Below are positions 23,087 to 34,100 of a DNA stretch of 64,000 nucleotides, piece after piece. The position numbers and the translations under genes were made by a program. The stretch is taken from positions 868,001-932,000 of the forward strand of contig JAGTWJ010000006.1 of the NCBI GenBank assembly GCA_020064725.1, read 5' to 3'. Every line of letters starts with the position of its first letter. The stretch's first letter is position 1. Below the pieces are notes generated by a model. The model saw only the letters and a program-made list of their open reading frames with translations. It was not told the DNA's origin and searched no databases. The DNA comes from Drechslerella dactyloides (Eukaryota; Ascomycota; Orbiliomycetes; Orbiliales; Orbiliaceae).

Positions 23087-24971
23087 TCACTGGACGTCGG
23101 TCAGGTCACATATTGACACATCGTCAAGAGCCTTGTCATCGTATTTGTCCTCGTCCTCCTCGGTAACGGCCTTCCACGCGCCGGGTAAGCTCTCTCGCGT
23201 GACAACTTTGAGGGTCTTTGTTGCGGAGCCCACCGAAGCGCCATCTCGCTTGATCGAATACGAACCAACAAGAGGGTTGTTCTCCTTTCGGTCAATATCT
23301 TTTCGACCCGCCTTGTCAAGCGCAGCGTCCACCTTTTTCTCAGCGGGCTTTGCAATCAATTTCCGTTGGCCATAAAACGCACTGATCTTGGGCTGCGACA
23401 AGTTGTTCTGCCCTGCTCTCTGGGACTGAGCCTTCGACCTCTGCTCTCTTTCATGTATTTGTTTTTCCTTTGCTGCTCTTTTCTTCGCTTCATTCTCGTC
23501 CCATATTTGAACGTCGTGGCTCGCCCCTGCTCTCACAAACTCCTCGTATATCCACGTGCGTTGGTTGATTCTTGGGTCATACTCTGTCTTTGGAGGTTTC
23601 CTAGCGGCAGATTCTGTTGTAGCAACGCCGTTGACTCGAATATCTTCACCGTCCGAATCACTGAACCCATTTTCGTCCTCTAGCAGCGCTGTTGAATCTG
23701 CGGACTTGGTGCGGACATTGTCTACGCCATGCTCATACGGGAGATCCACTACATCGATTGGTTTGTAGGTGATCCGTAATTTCTCCGGAGTTCCATCTTT
23801 AAGACCTGCTGCGCGTTGATGTATGTCTATAACAAATTGGTCGGCTCCGGGATCATGATGGCCAAGTCGCCACGAAAGCAGTTTATCGGAAAGTGTTCGA
23901 ATCAACTTGCCGCTCCCGCTCCATTCAAATGCGGCTTTGGTGATTGTTCGCAGCTTATCGATGTCCAGATGGATGTCCCAGTTGATCTCAGGCGGCGATT
24001 TGGATATCTTCGGGTTGACATAGTATTCAAGAATCTGGTGGTCTGGGAATCCCTCCGGTATTGTGACCCTAGGCTGTCTTCTTGTGAATATACGTTCGCT
24101 GTTGGTCTTGAGCGATGTCTCCAGCCTCTCCCTCCATGCTCTTATCGCGTTACCGCCGTCTGAATGCCTGTTGTTATACGCCTTGATGAGATCTTCACCA
24201 TAGCCTGCTTTCGCTGCCGCGCATGCTTGCTTTATTCCAATCCTTGCTACGCCAGCTGAGTCATAGTCCCCACCGCTCATAAGTGCTACCAAGATCATCC
24301 CATGAGGTGTAAGTTTTGCTTTCTGCCGGATACTCGCAGACGTATAAACCTGCAAACTGTCCAAACTCTTCGAGTCCTTCTTGTCGGATCCAGACCTCCA
24401 AAAATTGGAACACCCAAACATTAGGGTGTCCACATCCTCGGAGAGAACGGCATCTACAACACCTTGTTGTTGCAGGTATGCACATTCGGCTTCTGCTTCC
24501 CCAGGCGCATTGTGTATCGGGAACCCAAAGGCAATGATCAGGCGTCTCGTGAGTGCAATTTGATAACCTTCATTCTTGCTGACCGTCTTGTTCCTCTTGA
24601 AGTCCGGTCTTTCTTTTCCGTCGAACACGAACACGGGATGGATGTTGAGCTCCAGTAGTGTGCAGATGCGGTAGTAGAGAACTCGCAGAGCAGCATTGGA
24701 TCCGGCGTTGCGACCCTGGACAGCCTGTGACTGGAAAGACCATATTGAGATGTCGATGGCTACCCTTATGTGACGCTTATGTGCACGGAGATGGTCGATA
24801 CTGAGTTTTGCGAGGGGCACGCGATCGGGGGACCCGAGCTCTTCGTATAACCTATGATGTGCATCGGCGTAGATTGTCAGCCCAAGGAAAGCCCCATGGA
24901 GAGCGATGTGAAAGATGGTGGTGGTGGCGATGGGCGTGGTCGGAGCTTGATGCGAACCCTTTTATCCCCAT
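23087..24971 (-). CDS. yen1: Yen1/GEN1-like Holliday junction resolvase (XPG/Rad2 family)
   Basis: A structure-specific nuclease that cuts Holliday junctions late in the cell cycle. I build two exons: 24971-24958 (14 nt, MGIK plus two bases) and 24851-23087, giving 592 residues. Joining them restores the conserved XPG N-terminus MGIKGLYEELGSPDRVPLAK, whose initiating Gly is needed for catalysis. XPG-N acidic residues lie in RVAIDISIW and VFVFDGKERP. XPG-I has GEAEAECAYLQQ and VLSEDVDTLMFG. The helix-hairpin region starts at SGGDYDSAGVARIG. The order and the long charged C-terminal tail fit Yen1 rather than Rad27, Rad2 or Exo1. The tail holds a basic stretch (EAKKRAAKEKQIHEREQ) and possible Cdk sites. 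It is head-to-head with sof1. Confidence 0.93.
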
Positions 24972-25337
24972 TAGGCCCCGGTGATTGTGATTCAAGCATG
25001 GAGGAGCGAGCTGTCGAGAGGTGATGGATGATGGGATGGATGGATGCAGGCCGGGTGAGTGTTCAGGACCGGGATGGACGCGTGCATTGTAAGCGCCAAC
25101 GCGTGGCTAGGTAACAGCTCGCAGCCGAGCGCTGGTTTCCGGGGCTGGTTTCCCGGCGCCGTTCGCTTCCCCGGTCGGGCTCGCTCGAGCTTGTCAGTGC
25201 CAAGAACACGTACCGGGATCGCCTGTCATAAAATTTAATCGATCTTGCTCAGGGCTTCTCTACACCCACAAACCACGCCATCAAAAGTTACCGATCACAG
25301 CTGCGACTGACTGCCGTACCGCGGGCGACCACGCAAG
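24972..25337. promoter_or_regulatory. Bidirectional promoter region of yen1 and sof1
   Basis: Only 366 bp separate the two start codons. The segment is GC-rich and I see no clear TATA box. Shared regulation is inference. Confidence 0.6.
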
Positions 25338-26849
25338 ATGGTAGGTTCCGGCTCTCTCCTCAGGAGGCCGCATTCTATTTCTCGAGAAGCGTCAGAAGTG
25401 CCAGTGGTAGCGTCTGCTAATCCAACAGTGTAGAAGGTCAAGGCCATCTCAAGGTCGGCGTCGACGTACGCCCCCCAGGGAACCACCTCCGCCCCCGTCC
25501 CTCGAAACTTGAACCCGGCGCTGCACCCTTTCGAGAAAGCCCGAGAATACACCAGGGCACTCAATGCCACAAAACTGGATCGGATGTTTGCAAAGCCCTT
25601 CCTCGGCCAGCTGGGGAACGGGCACGTCGATGGCGTGTACACATTTGCAGTGGATCCAAACGTCCTAAATCGAGTCGCCAGTGGCTCTGGGGATGGCGTC
25701 GTCAAGTTGTGGGAAATGACCGACCGTAGCGAGGTATATGCGGTCAAGGCCCACGACGGCGTCGTCAAGGACATGTGCTACACGGGCGATGGAAGGCTTT
25801 TGACTTGTGCCAGCGACCAGAAGGCGAAGCTGTGGGACCATCCTTCAAACATACAAGGGAAATCTACTCGCGATCAGGTCTTGCCGCTCATGACATACCT
25901 CGGGCCCAACTCGTTCAATTCCATCACCCACCACCGACATGATGCAACATTCGCGACGGCGTCATCCTACATTGGTATCTGGGATGTTTCTCGGAGCAAG
26001 CCGACGCAGACGTTGAGCTGGGGGTCCGATAGCATCACCGCAGTCAGATTCAACCAGTCCGAGTCCTCCATCCTGGCTTCAGCTGGGACGGATCGCTCTT
26101 TGGTTTTCTACGACCTTCGGCTCTCTACACCCGTCAAAAAATTAGTCACAACTATGAGCACCAACTGCATAAGCTGGAACCCAATGGAGCCATTCACTCT
26201 CGCGACCGGGAATGAAGATCACAACGCATATATATTCGACATGCGTAAGCTCGACAGAGCATTGAACGTTCTCAAGGATCATGTCGCTGCGGTTATGGAT
26301 ATCTGCTACAGCCCAACAGGGCAGGAGGTTGTCACCGGGAGTTATGACCGTACATTGAGAATTTACAATGCGAGAGAGCATGGGCATTCGCGGGATGTTT
26401 ATCACTCCAAGCGCATGCAGCGGTAAGCAGACACGGGTTCTTTAAATATATTTCAATCGGACGAACCAAGCTGACGCAGCGTGGCGATACTTAGAGTGTT
26501 CTCAGTTGCATTCACGCCTGATGCCAAGTATGTGCTGTCGGGCTCTGATGACGGAAACGTTCGGCTGTGGCGCGCGAAGGCGTCGGAGAGATCGCATGTG
26601 AGAAGCACGCGCGAACGGATGAAGTTGGAATATGACGAGGCATTGAAAAAGCGATATCAGCATATGCCGGAGATCAGGAGGATAGCACGGCACAGGCACA
26701 TCCCAACCACCGTGAAAAAGATGGCAGAGACCAAGAGGATCGAGCTGGCAAGCATAAAGAGAAAGGACGAGAATAGACGGAAGAACGAGAAGAACCTACC
26801 GCCTAGGATGCCGGAGAGGCAGAAGGTGGTTCTGAGAAACATCGACTGA
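25338..26849 (+). CDS. sof1: Sof1/DCAF13 WD-repeat protein of the SSU processome
   Basis: A U3 snoRNP-associated protein needed for 18S rRNA processing in the nucleolus. Exons are 25338-25340 (only the ATG), 25434-26422 and 26495-26849, giving 448 residues, the family size. Joining ATG to exon 2 gives the conserved start MKVKAISRSASTYAP. WD repeats include GDGVVKLWEMTDR, ASDQKAKLWDHPS, YIGIWDVSRSKPT, GTDRSLVFYDLRL, DHNAYIFDMRKLDR, SYDRTLRIYNARE and SDDGNVRLWRAKAS. The Sof1-specific C-terminal domain follows (LKKRYQHMPEIRRIARHRH, then VKKMAETKRIELASIKRKDE). The acceptor at 26494 gives the family reading RMQRVFSVAF; another usable acceptor lies 15 nt upstream. Confidence 0.95.
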
Positions 26850-27481
26850 GCAAATTGAAGAGTCGACACGGGAGTGTCGCTGTTGTACCTTATATTTGTG
26901 TCTTCCTGCTGCATTTCCACGGCGTATGGGAGGAGTTACTAGTCTAGAGCTGTTAAGCGATATGGTGTACGATAGAGTCAGGTATGCATATGCCAAAGAA
27001 TATGGACACGGTACGCGATGTCCTCCGTGCATGCATTCAGCTTCAGTGCCCCTGTGTACCTAAATCTGTGAAAGGGCTCGAGCCAGACGCGCTGCTTGCA
27101 ATCTCCGCATGCACGCCACCCTTGCGGGGTGTCAAGGGCGGTGAGAGGCTGCAATTTGCATTGGTATCATGCACTCTGCTGTTGGAGTTGACAGCCCGCC
27201 TGTCCGATGGCTTGGCGGGTCGTCACCACTCCACTTCAAACACTTGACACTTGCCTCTCTGCCCGTTGGCCCATCCGGATCCCGTTCAGAACAACTTTCG
27301 GCCCCCAGCTAACGATAGAAGCGCCCCTTCCTAGCTACGCCGGCCCTAGAATCATCTACACGTACGGTCACGATAGACACTGGAGCTACCGTCCAGTCCC
27401 GAGAGGATCCCGGTCCCACCTTGGATCGGACAAACTGCCTCAGTATTGCTCTCAAGGCCGATGCCGCTGCATCCCTGAAAT
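26850..27481. other. Intergenic region between sof1 and the ankyrin-DIL gene
   Basis: No gene is seen. Short open frames here have no domain features. It should contain the sof1 3' end and the next promoter. Confidence 0.55.
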
Positions 27482-30243
27482 ATGGACTCGCCCCAGCTTG
27501 ATCACGGACGCAACGGCGATGACGACGTCGATTCGAAGCCCAGGAGGTCCCTCCCGAGCGACCTTCCAATGTCATTAGACGATAGGCGGCGGCCTCATTA
27601 TGAGGCGCAGGAGACGGAGATGTACGATGCCTGGCAAGGTTCCTACTCCCTTTCCTTCACCGCCCTCCCGATAGACTTTATCCAGAAAATAGCGCTCTGC
27701 TTTCCCTTTTATTCCACCGTGTTAACCAGATCCCTGCGGAGCTGACAGGACAATCGCAGTTTTTCGCCGCACCAATGCCTGCTAAACTAAACTTTTCTCT
27801 GGATATCGATAACGATTCCGACGATGACCGAAGAGCGAAGGAGCGGGAAGGCAACGATAAGCGGCTGGAATCAATGCTCGCCGCTCAGGCTGCTTTCCAG
27901 GGTGATGCTGAGCTAATCAGCGAGGACGACATCTTGAAAAGTTCCAAGATGTCGCAGGAAGAGAAGCGCGTCAGGTTGCAGAAGCTCCTCAACATGGCGG
28001 CGAGCAACGGCGAACCGGACAGAGTAAGGAAGATCTTGGGGAGCGACGCAAAGGAATACATCGATGTCGATGCGGTGGATGAAGAAGGCTCTAGCCCTCT
28101 TATATATGCTGCCTGCTTTGTAGGTTATCATCAGCCCAAGGCCCTATTCAGCACGGGCGCGGAGATGATTATCTACAAGATCTCGCTGTTGACATCTGCG
28201 ATTAGGGCCACGAAGAAGTTGTGACGCTACTGGTCGAAGCCGGGGCCAATGTGAATCTACAAGACAGCCATAAATGGAGCCCCTTGACGTGGGCTATGAC
28301 CAACCGACACAAGGGAATCGCTAAAATACTCCTAGATCATGGCGCTTCCTCAGAAATCAAGACAACATCTGGTGGGACGGCCTTCAACTTTGTGGAACCT
28401 CATAGCGACATGTCTGATTATCTGCAAGAAACCGGTTTCATTGGCAGCGCTGGGATCGCAGACGATTTCTATGATACGGGGCTTGCCGAAGAGAGGTTCG
28501 AAGAACAGATGCAGGAGTATGAGATGAAGAGAAGGATGATGATGGAAAGTTCGATAAATTTGGAAGTTGACCTTTCGAGTTTAGGTCTAGATGAAACACC
28601 AGAGGTATACTCCGATCCGATCAAGAGACGAAGCTCTCGTCGTTCCTCACTCTAACTGTTCATAATCCTAGACACCACCCGGGGACGAGTTCGACGATAG
28701 CGAGGATTTTGTCTGGGATAAATGCTTGCCTGACCAAATGTTTGTGTTTTCGGAGCGAGACTTAAGCAGAATCATAGACATTGTTGTCACGAAGATGCTC
28801 CCGGCGAGGACTCCGAGCCAGAAGCCGGTTCCTGCTAATGTCCTGTTCCTGAGTGCACGCTTTGCTCATTATTCTGGTAATACCGAACTTCTCAGCAAGC
28901 TGCTATTCCGATCTATGGAAGCTATCAACAATGTTGTCGAAGAGCACCAGTGGGATATGACCATCCTCGCTTTCTGGATCTCGAACTGCACCCTGCTTCT
29001 GCACTACCTTCGAAAGGACACTGGCCTGGTGGGCAGTACAGTCGAGTACCAAGCCCAGCTGGCAGAGCTGATAAACGAGATTTACATATTGATCGTACGG
29101 GATGCCGAACGGCGCATTGATAAAGTTCTTGACGCATCGATGCTCGATCATGAAACGATTCCAGGATTCGAAGAAATACATTTCCAGAATGAATGGAGAA
29201 TCTTCAGAAGCCGGAAGAAGGTGCATCCGGAACCACCAATGAACATTAAACGGTTCAGACCCCCGAGTCCCAAACGCAAAGCACAGCCGTCTCCGAGAAT
29301 GGTCACGTCACTGTTATCATCAACCCTATTTGTTCTTGATCTCTACGACATTCATTCAGTCATCGCAACCCAGATTTTATCCCAACTCTTCTACTGGCTG
29401 TCCGCAGAGCTTTTCAATCGAATAATGTCGAACAGACGATATCTAGCACGGACGAAAGCCATGCAAATACGAATGAACATATCTGTATTGGAGGAGTGGG
29501 CACGATCGAATAACCGGTCGCCGGAACACTATGAAGGAGGGTCGTTACATACCAGTGGGGAAAGCACTGTCGACGCGTCCAGACGACATCTTCAGCCGGT
29601 CATACAGCTGCTCCAATGGCTCCAGTGTTTCTCTTCCATGGGAGAGGATCTGGAGTCGCTCAAGGGCACCATGGAGCAGATGGAGCGGTTAACGGCGCAG
29701 CAGATGCTGCACGCGGTAAAACACTACCGCGTCGAAGTTGGTGAAAAGAGTTTATCGAGAGATTGCATGCGATTCCTGGTACGGCAGAGCCTCGACATCC
29801 ATGATAAAAAGAAGAAAATGCGGGCATCTGTGCAGAATATGAGTGCGGTAACAAGTCCGACAACGTCGTCGCCGGCATCGCCGACGCCCGTAGTGTCAAA
29901 CACTCTATCACAGCGGGAGGAAAACGGCCCAGCTGCCCTTGGTCCAGAAGAAGACAGCGGCGATGCCCCTGAGAATCTTCTATTCGATCCAGCCTTGATG
30001 TTACCGTTCGTCCTACCCACATCTACGGATATGCTGGTAACATTCGGCGCCGGGCTAGGCGGTGTCAATCGGGAGCGAGAGAGGAAGTACCAACCGTTCC
30101 TCCCTGTCGAATTTTTGAATAAGCTCGATGCAACGGCTGGAAAGGACGATCACGACCACATTGGATATGTCGGCTCCTCGCCATGGGATCATGACGATGA
30201 GGAAGAAGAAGAGGTCGACAGTAACGGTGCCAAGAAGGTATAA
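27482..30243 (+). CDS. Ankyrin-repeat and DIL (dilute) domain protein
   Basis: Its role is not established here. DIL domains are best known as the globular cargo-binding tail of class V myosins. Exons are 27482-27638, 27749-28119, 28206-28604 and 28672-30243, giving 832 residues. The N-terminus is disordered and acidic (PMSLDDRRRPHYEAQETEMY). Ankyrin repeats start at about residue 140 (LLNMAASNGEPDRVRKIL, then SSPLIYAACFGHEEVVTLL, VNLQDSHKWSPLTWAMTNR and GIAKILLDHGAS). The DIL domain fills the middle and C-terminal part (LLSKLLFRSMEAI, TILAFWISNCTLLLHYL, then QILSQLFYWLSAELFNRIM and VIQLLQWLQCFSS). No motor, IQ motif or long coiled coil is present. Such motor-less ANK-DIL proteins occur across ascomycetes. 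The first junction (AWQ/GQSQFF) uses a weak donor; if wrong, the start is the ATG at 27775. Confidence 0.88.
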
Positions 30244-31187
30244 ACAGAGGGGATAACGGCGGCATACCCCTAGTCCGCTTTTAGATTGAGTGTTGTCGTT
30301 AGACTTGTCGAAGTGCTAGTTATAAACTCAGACAATCATCTTTGGGGACAAAGCTCTACTTTTTCTTCTCATGTATAATACTTCGACTTCTTGGTCCTGG
30401 TCTTGCTGATGCGCTCGGACTTTTTGTATGAAAGATGTCATCCATTCGTTCTATTTCGAGCCAGAAATATCATACCGTTGACCGCTTTCTACGATAGTGT
30501 CATTCACAAATATTTATATTCTATTTCGGACCAGGCACTTCAAATTTATATTCCATTTTGCACGAGATAAATATATATATAAGAGAGGACCGTCCAGTAT
30601 TTACGATTTGCGATGCATCGATGTCGAATGTCCGGGCTCCTACGACTACACAGGTGATAAAGGAACCGGCAACATTGGGCGTGAATCCATATCAAGTAGT
30701 AATGGATATGGGGCTCATTGGAACATTTACATCAAGGGACACTTTTACAGAACAGACATCCAACAGGATCAGACACATATTAACGGGCACCAAAATCATA
30801 GCAAACCATTTTTTCGTCGAGCCCCGGGCTCGGCCTACCTACATTCATCGACTCCACGATGCGCCACTCCGGTGACACTGCAAAGAAGCAATAACACAAA
30901 AAGCCCAAAAAACCCAGAAGCTATGAGAATAGACACACAATAAGGAAAAACCCAGCAATCGCTACAACAAAAGCAAACCCATTAAGACGTAGCGCGAACA
31001 AGTCCCGCGCGCAAAAATCCAAGACACCGGCGCTGCTGCCGGAAATAAAGGCAGAGCACCTGTTCCTGAGCCAAAGCAGTCATGTAAAAATGCACAATGG
31101 AAAAAAAAAAACCGAACATAGAAAGTAAAAGAGTAATTAGGCCGGACATCTCGTAGCCTAGCGTGTCATCAACGTAGCAGTTGTCGA
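30244..31187. other. Convergent intergenic region between the ANK-DIL gene and the coiled-coil gene
   Basis: AT-rich 3' flanks of both genes. It contains an A-run of about 12 at 31101-31112 and TATATA stretches near 30571-30582. The open frames at 30497-30943 have no family features. Confidence 0.6.
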
Positions 31188-34100
31188 TTAATCGACTTCC
31201 TCATCCTGCGTAGTCCTCGATCCAATACTGTCCCGTCGGCCGCTCGAAGCACTCAAACTGGACGGATACCGTTTCTCATTGCGTGTCACGCTATCGCTTG
31301 CAAGAACAACTGACTTATCAGATGACTCGTCGCGATCGGTGTCATCGTCTTCGATGGTATCCAAAGTAGCGAGGCCCGACTCGGCGTCAAGCTTTGATAT
31401 TGCGACGTCCACTTTCTCCAGTGGTGCCTCGTCAGATGGATTTGCTGGCAGCGCCACTGGGCTTCGTTCGGATGCTATAGCCTCGTTTTCCTTATTCTCG
31501 CCCCCAACGTCGTCTTGAATGACGGGTTCCATAACGGACCAGCTCGTCTTGCGGGAGGTATGTGCACTAGTTCTGACGCTCTGCGCACGCCGGATCGCAC
31601 TGGAGGTGTTTGGAAAGATCGAGCTGCCAGAAGGAGTTCGGGTCTGAGAATCAGGAACGCTGATGGTTGCGCTACTGTTGTTGGCTATGTTCATGCTAAC
31701 AATCCTACGGCCGGAGGCCCCGTTAGCAGATCGAACGGTCCCGACTGCAGGAGGATTGACGATTCGGCGGAGCGGCTTGCTGGCGGCTGCTGTGGATTTG
31801 GCGAGGAGCAGAGACCGGGATTGGTGGATGACTCCTTCAACCATCCGTTTCTCCAACGTCTCAGCTCTAGCCTCAAGCAGCGCCATTTCCTCACGGCGAA
31901 GAGCAAGTGCAGTCTCGATACTCGAAAGCTCTGCCGACAGTTGCTGCTTTCGCTTCGTGAGATCTTCATTATCGAGCCGTAGTGAAGAGATGGAATTCTG
32001 AAGATTCAACTCCTCAGCCTTCAAAGCCGTCGTGGTAGCTTCGGCAACAGATTTCTCAGCTAGCGCCTTCTCCTTTGCCAGAGTGGCTTCTGCAGCTTCA
32101 TGACGCTCGGTTGCTGCAGTGGTCTGAAGCAATGTATTCTGATTGGTGATGAATTCGGTAATCTGGACGGAGGTTCCCTCAACCTTCTTTTGAACATCGT
32201 CAAGCAAGCTCATCTGAGAGAAGAACTTGGCCTGGTGGTTGGAGTGGTTGATTAGGGTTTCCAGTTTCGCCTTGATGTCACTGCCCTCCTCCTCACTAGT
32301 CCCAGGGTTCGAGCTGATGAAGGACTTGATCTGCTCTGAAACTTCCGACATGAGGGTTTGGATCTCGGTGAGCTTCGGGTCTTCCTTAGTCAACATGGAA
32401 GACTGTATTTCGGCAAGCTTGGGATCTTCTTTCGTCAACATGGAAGTGCGAATTTCGGCGAGTGTTGGGTCCTCCTTCGTGAGCATCGAATTGAGGATTT
32501 CGACAAGCTTCGGGTCCTCCTTCTTCAGCATATTGTCCAATATCTCCGCGAGTTTGGGATCCTCTTTCGTCACCATTGACTCGAGTATCTGGGTAATTTT
32601 CGGGTCGTCCTTCGTTAACATGGAGGAGTGGATCTCGGAGATCTTGGCATCCTCCTTCGTCAGCATAGATTCGTGAATCTGCGTTATTCTTGGGTCATCC
32701 TTTGTCAAGATGGAGCTGAGAATCTCGTCAAGCTTTGGGTCCTCCTTTGTCTCCGTTTCAGCTGTTGAAGACTTGGCCAGATATTCGGCAACGTCTTTCA
32801 TTGCGAGAAGGATCTTTGCCAGTGTGCCATCATCGCTCTGGAGAGATACAACAGATTCCTTGACGGACCGGATGTCACTCTGTGTTTGCTGCTGGTCCTC
32901 ACGAGCACTCTGGCAGTAAGTCTCAAGCTGCTGCGACAACTCGGAATTGCGGGTTTCCGTAGTGACGACCGATTGCGCGAAACCTTCCTTCAAGGAGTCG
33001 ATTAAGCCCTTCAGCTCGGTGATAACCTTCGAATTGGCCTCCTTTTCCTGAGTAAGCTCGTCTTCCAACGGAGCCTTGGAGGATTCGATAGCCTTGGAAT
33101 TGGACTCCTGAAGCTCAGCAACCATGGACTCCAAACGTTTGACAAGGCTTTCGTTCATCTCCTTGTTCGCACTGTCGAAATTCTGGAAATTCTCTTGTAC
33201 GGATGCGAGTGTCTTCTTTATATTTTCGGTCTCCCCAGCGCTAGCAGTGGTCTTCTCCCCCAATGTATCGAGATATTTAGCAACCTCGATGATTGATTGT
33301 GCCGTGTTGGCGGTAGTGGATTTGAATTGCTCCTGGACGGCTTGGATGAGGGTTTCCAGATTGTTGACCGGGGTTTTGATCGCAGACTCCATGGATGAAA
33401 TGAGATCCTGCGTGGATTTATTGGAGTCAGTCTGAGCCGTATGGAACGCCTCCAGGAGCTCTTGAATCGAAGCCGTCGTGTCCGCAATCCGATTGCTCCG
33501 GGTGACAACAGTCTCCAGGTTGAACTTGATGTCTTTTTCAGCCTGGCTTGCGATGTTTGCTTTCTGCTCTTGAGAATGCGCGATCGCCAGCTGGGCCTTA
33601 TCGAAATTGGCAGCGACAGTCTGGAGCTCTCGCAGGATAATTTCCAGAGCCTTTTCAGTATGCTTCTCACGTCCAAGAACGTCAGCCTGGAGCTCCTGCA
33701 TCGTCTGCTTCACATCATCACCGTAGCCCTGTACGGCTCGCATGCTGTCGACGACCTTGTTGGGAACACCGGTAACGGCTTTGTTTATGGTACCGATTTC
33801 CCTCAGAATGATTTCCATCGCCTTTTCGGTAACCTGTTCACGACCAGTGATGTCACTTTGGAGATTCTCCATAGTGTGTTTGAGGTCTTTCCCCATTGCT
33901 CCGATGGCACTGACTGCAGCAACCGATCCATCGAAATGGGGCCGAGGAGTAACAGTCGGTTCCCCATCCTTTCCATCGGACTTTATGGTGTACATCTGGG
34001 CACTGGCAGTCTCCGTGATAACCTGAAGCTGTGTTTGAATCACATTCATGGAGTCCCTAAGAGTACCTTCAACGGTAGAGATCTTTGAGCTGACAGCCCC

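Noticed and set aside
30497..30943. Plus-strand 148-codon frame after the ANK-DIL gene
   Set aside because: It lies in the AT-rich convergent 3' region, has no domain features and lacks a plausible promoter.
31101..31112. A-run as a sign of a retroposed element
   Set aside because: No target-site duplication or reverse-transcriptase remnant is nearby; it is a simple homopolymer in a 3' flank.
32345..32749. CRISPR-like regular repeat
   Set aside because: The units are contiguous without spacers and keep an open reading frame, so this is a protein-coding tandem repeat.
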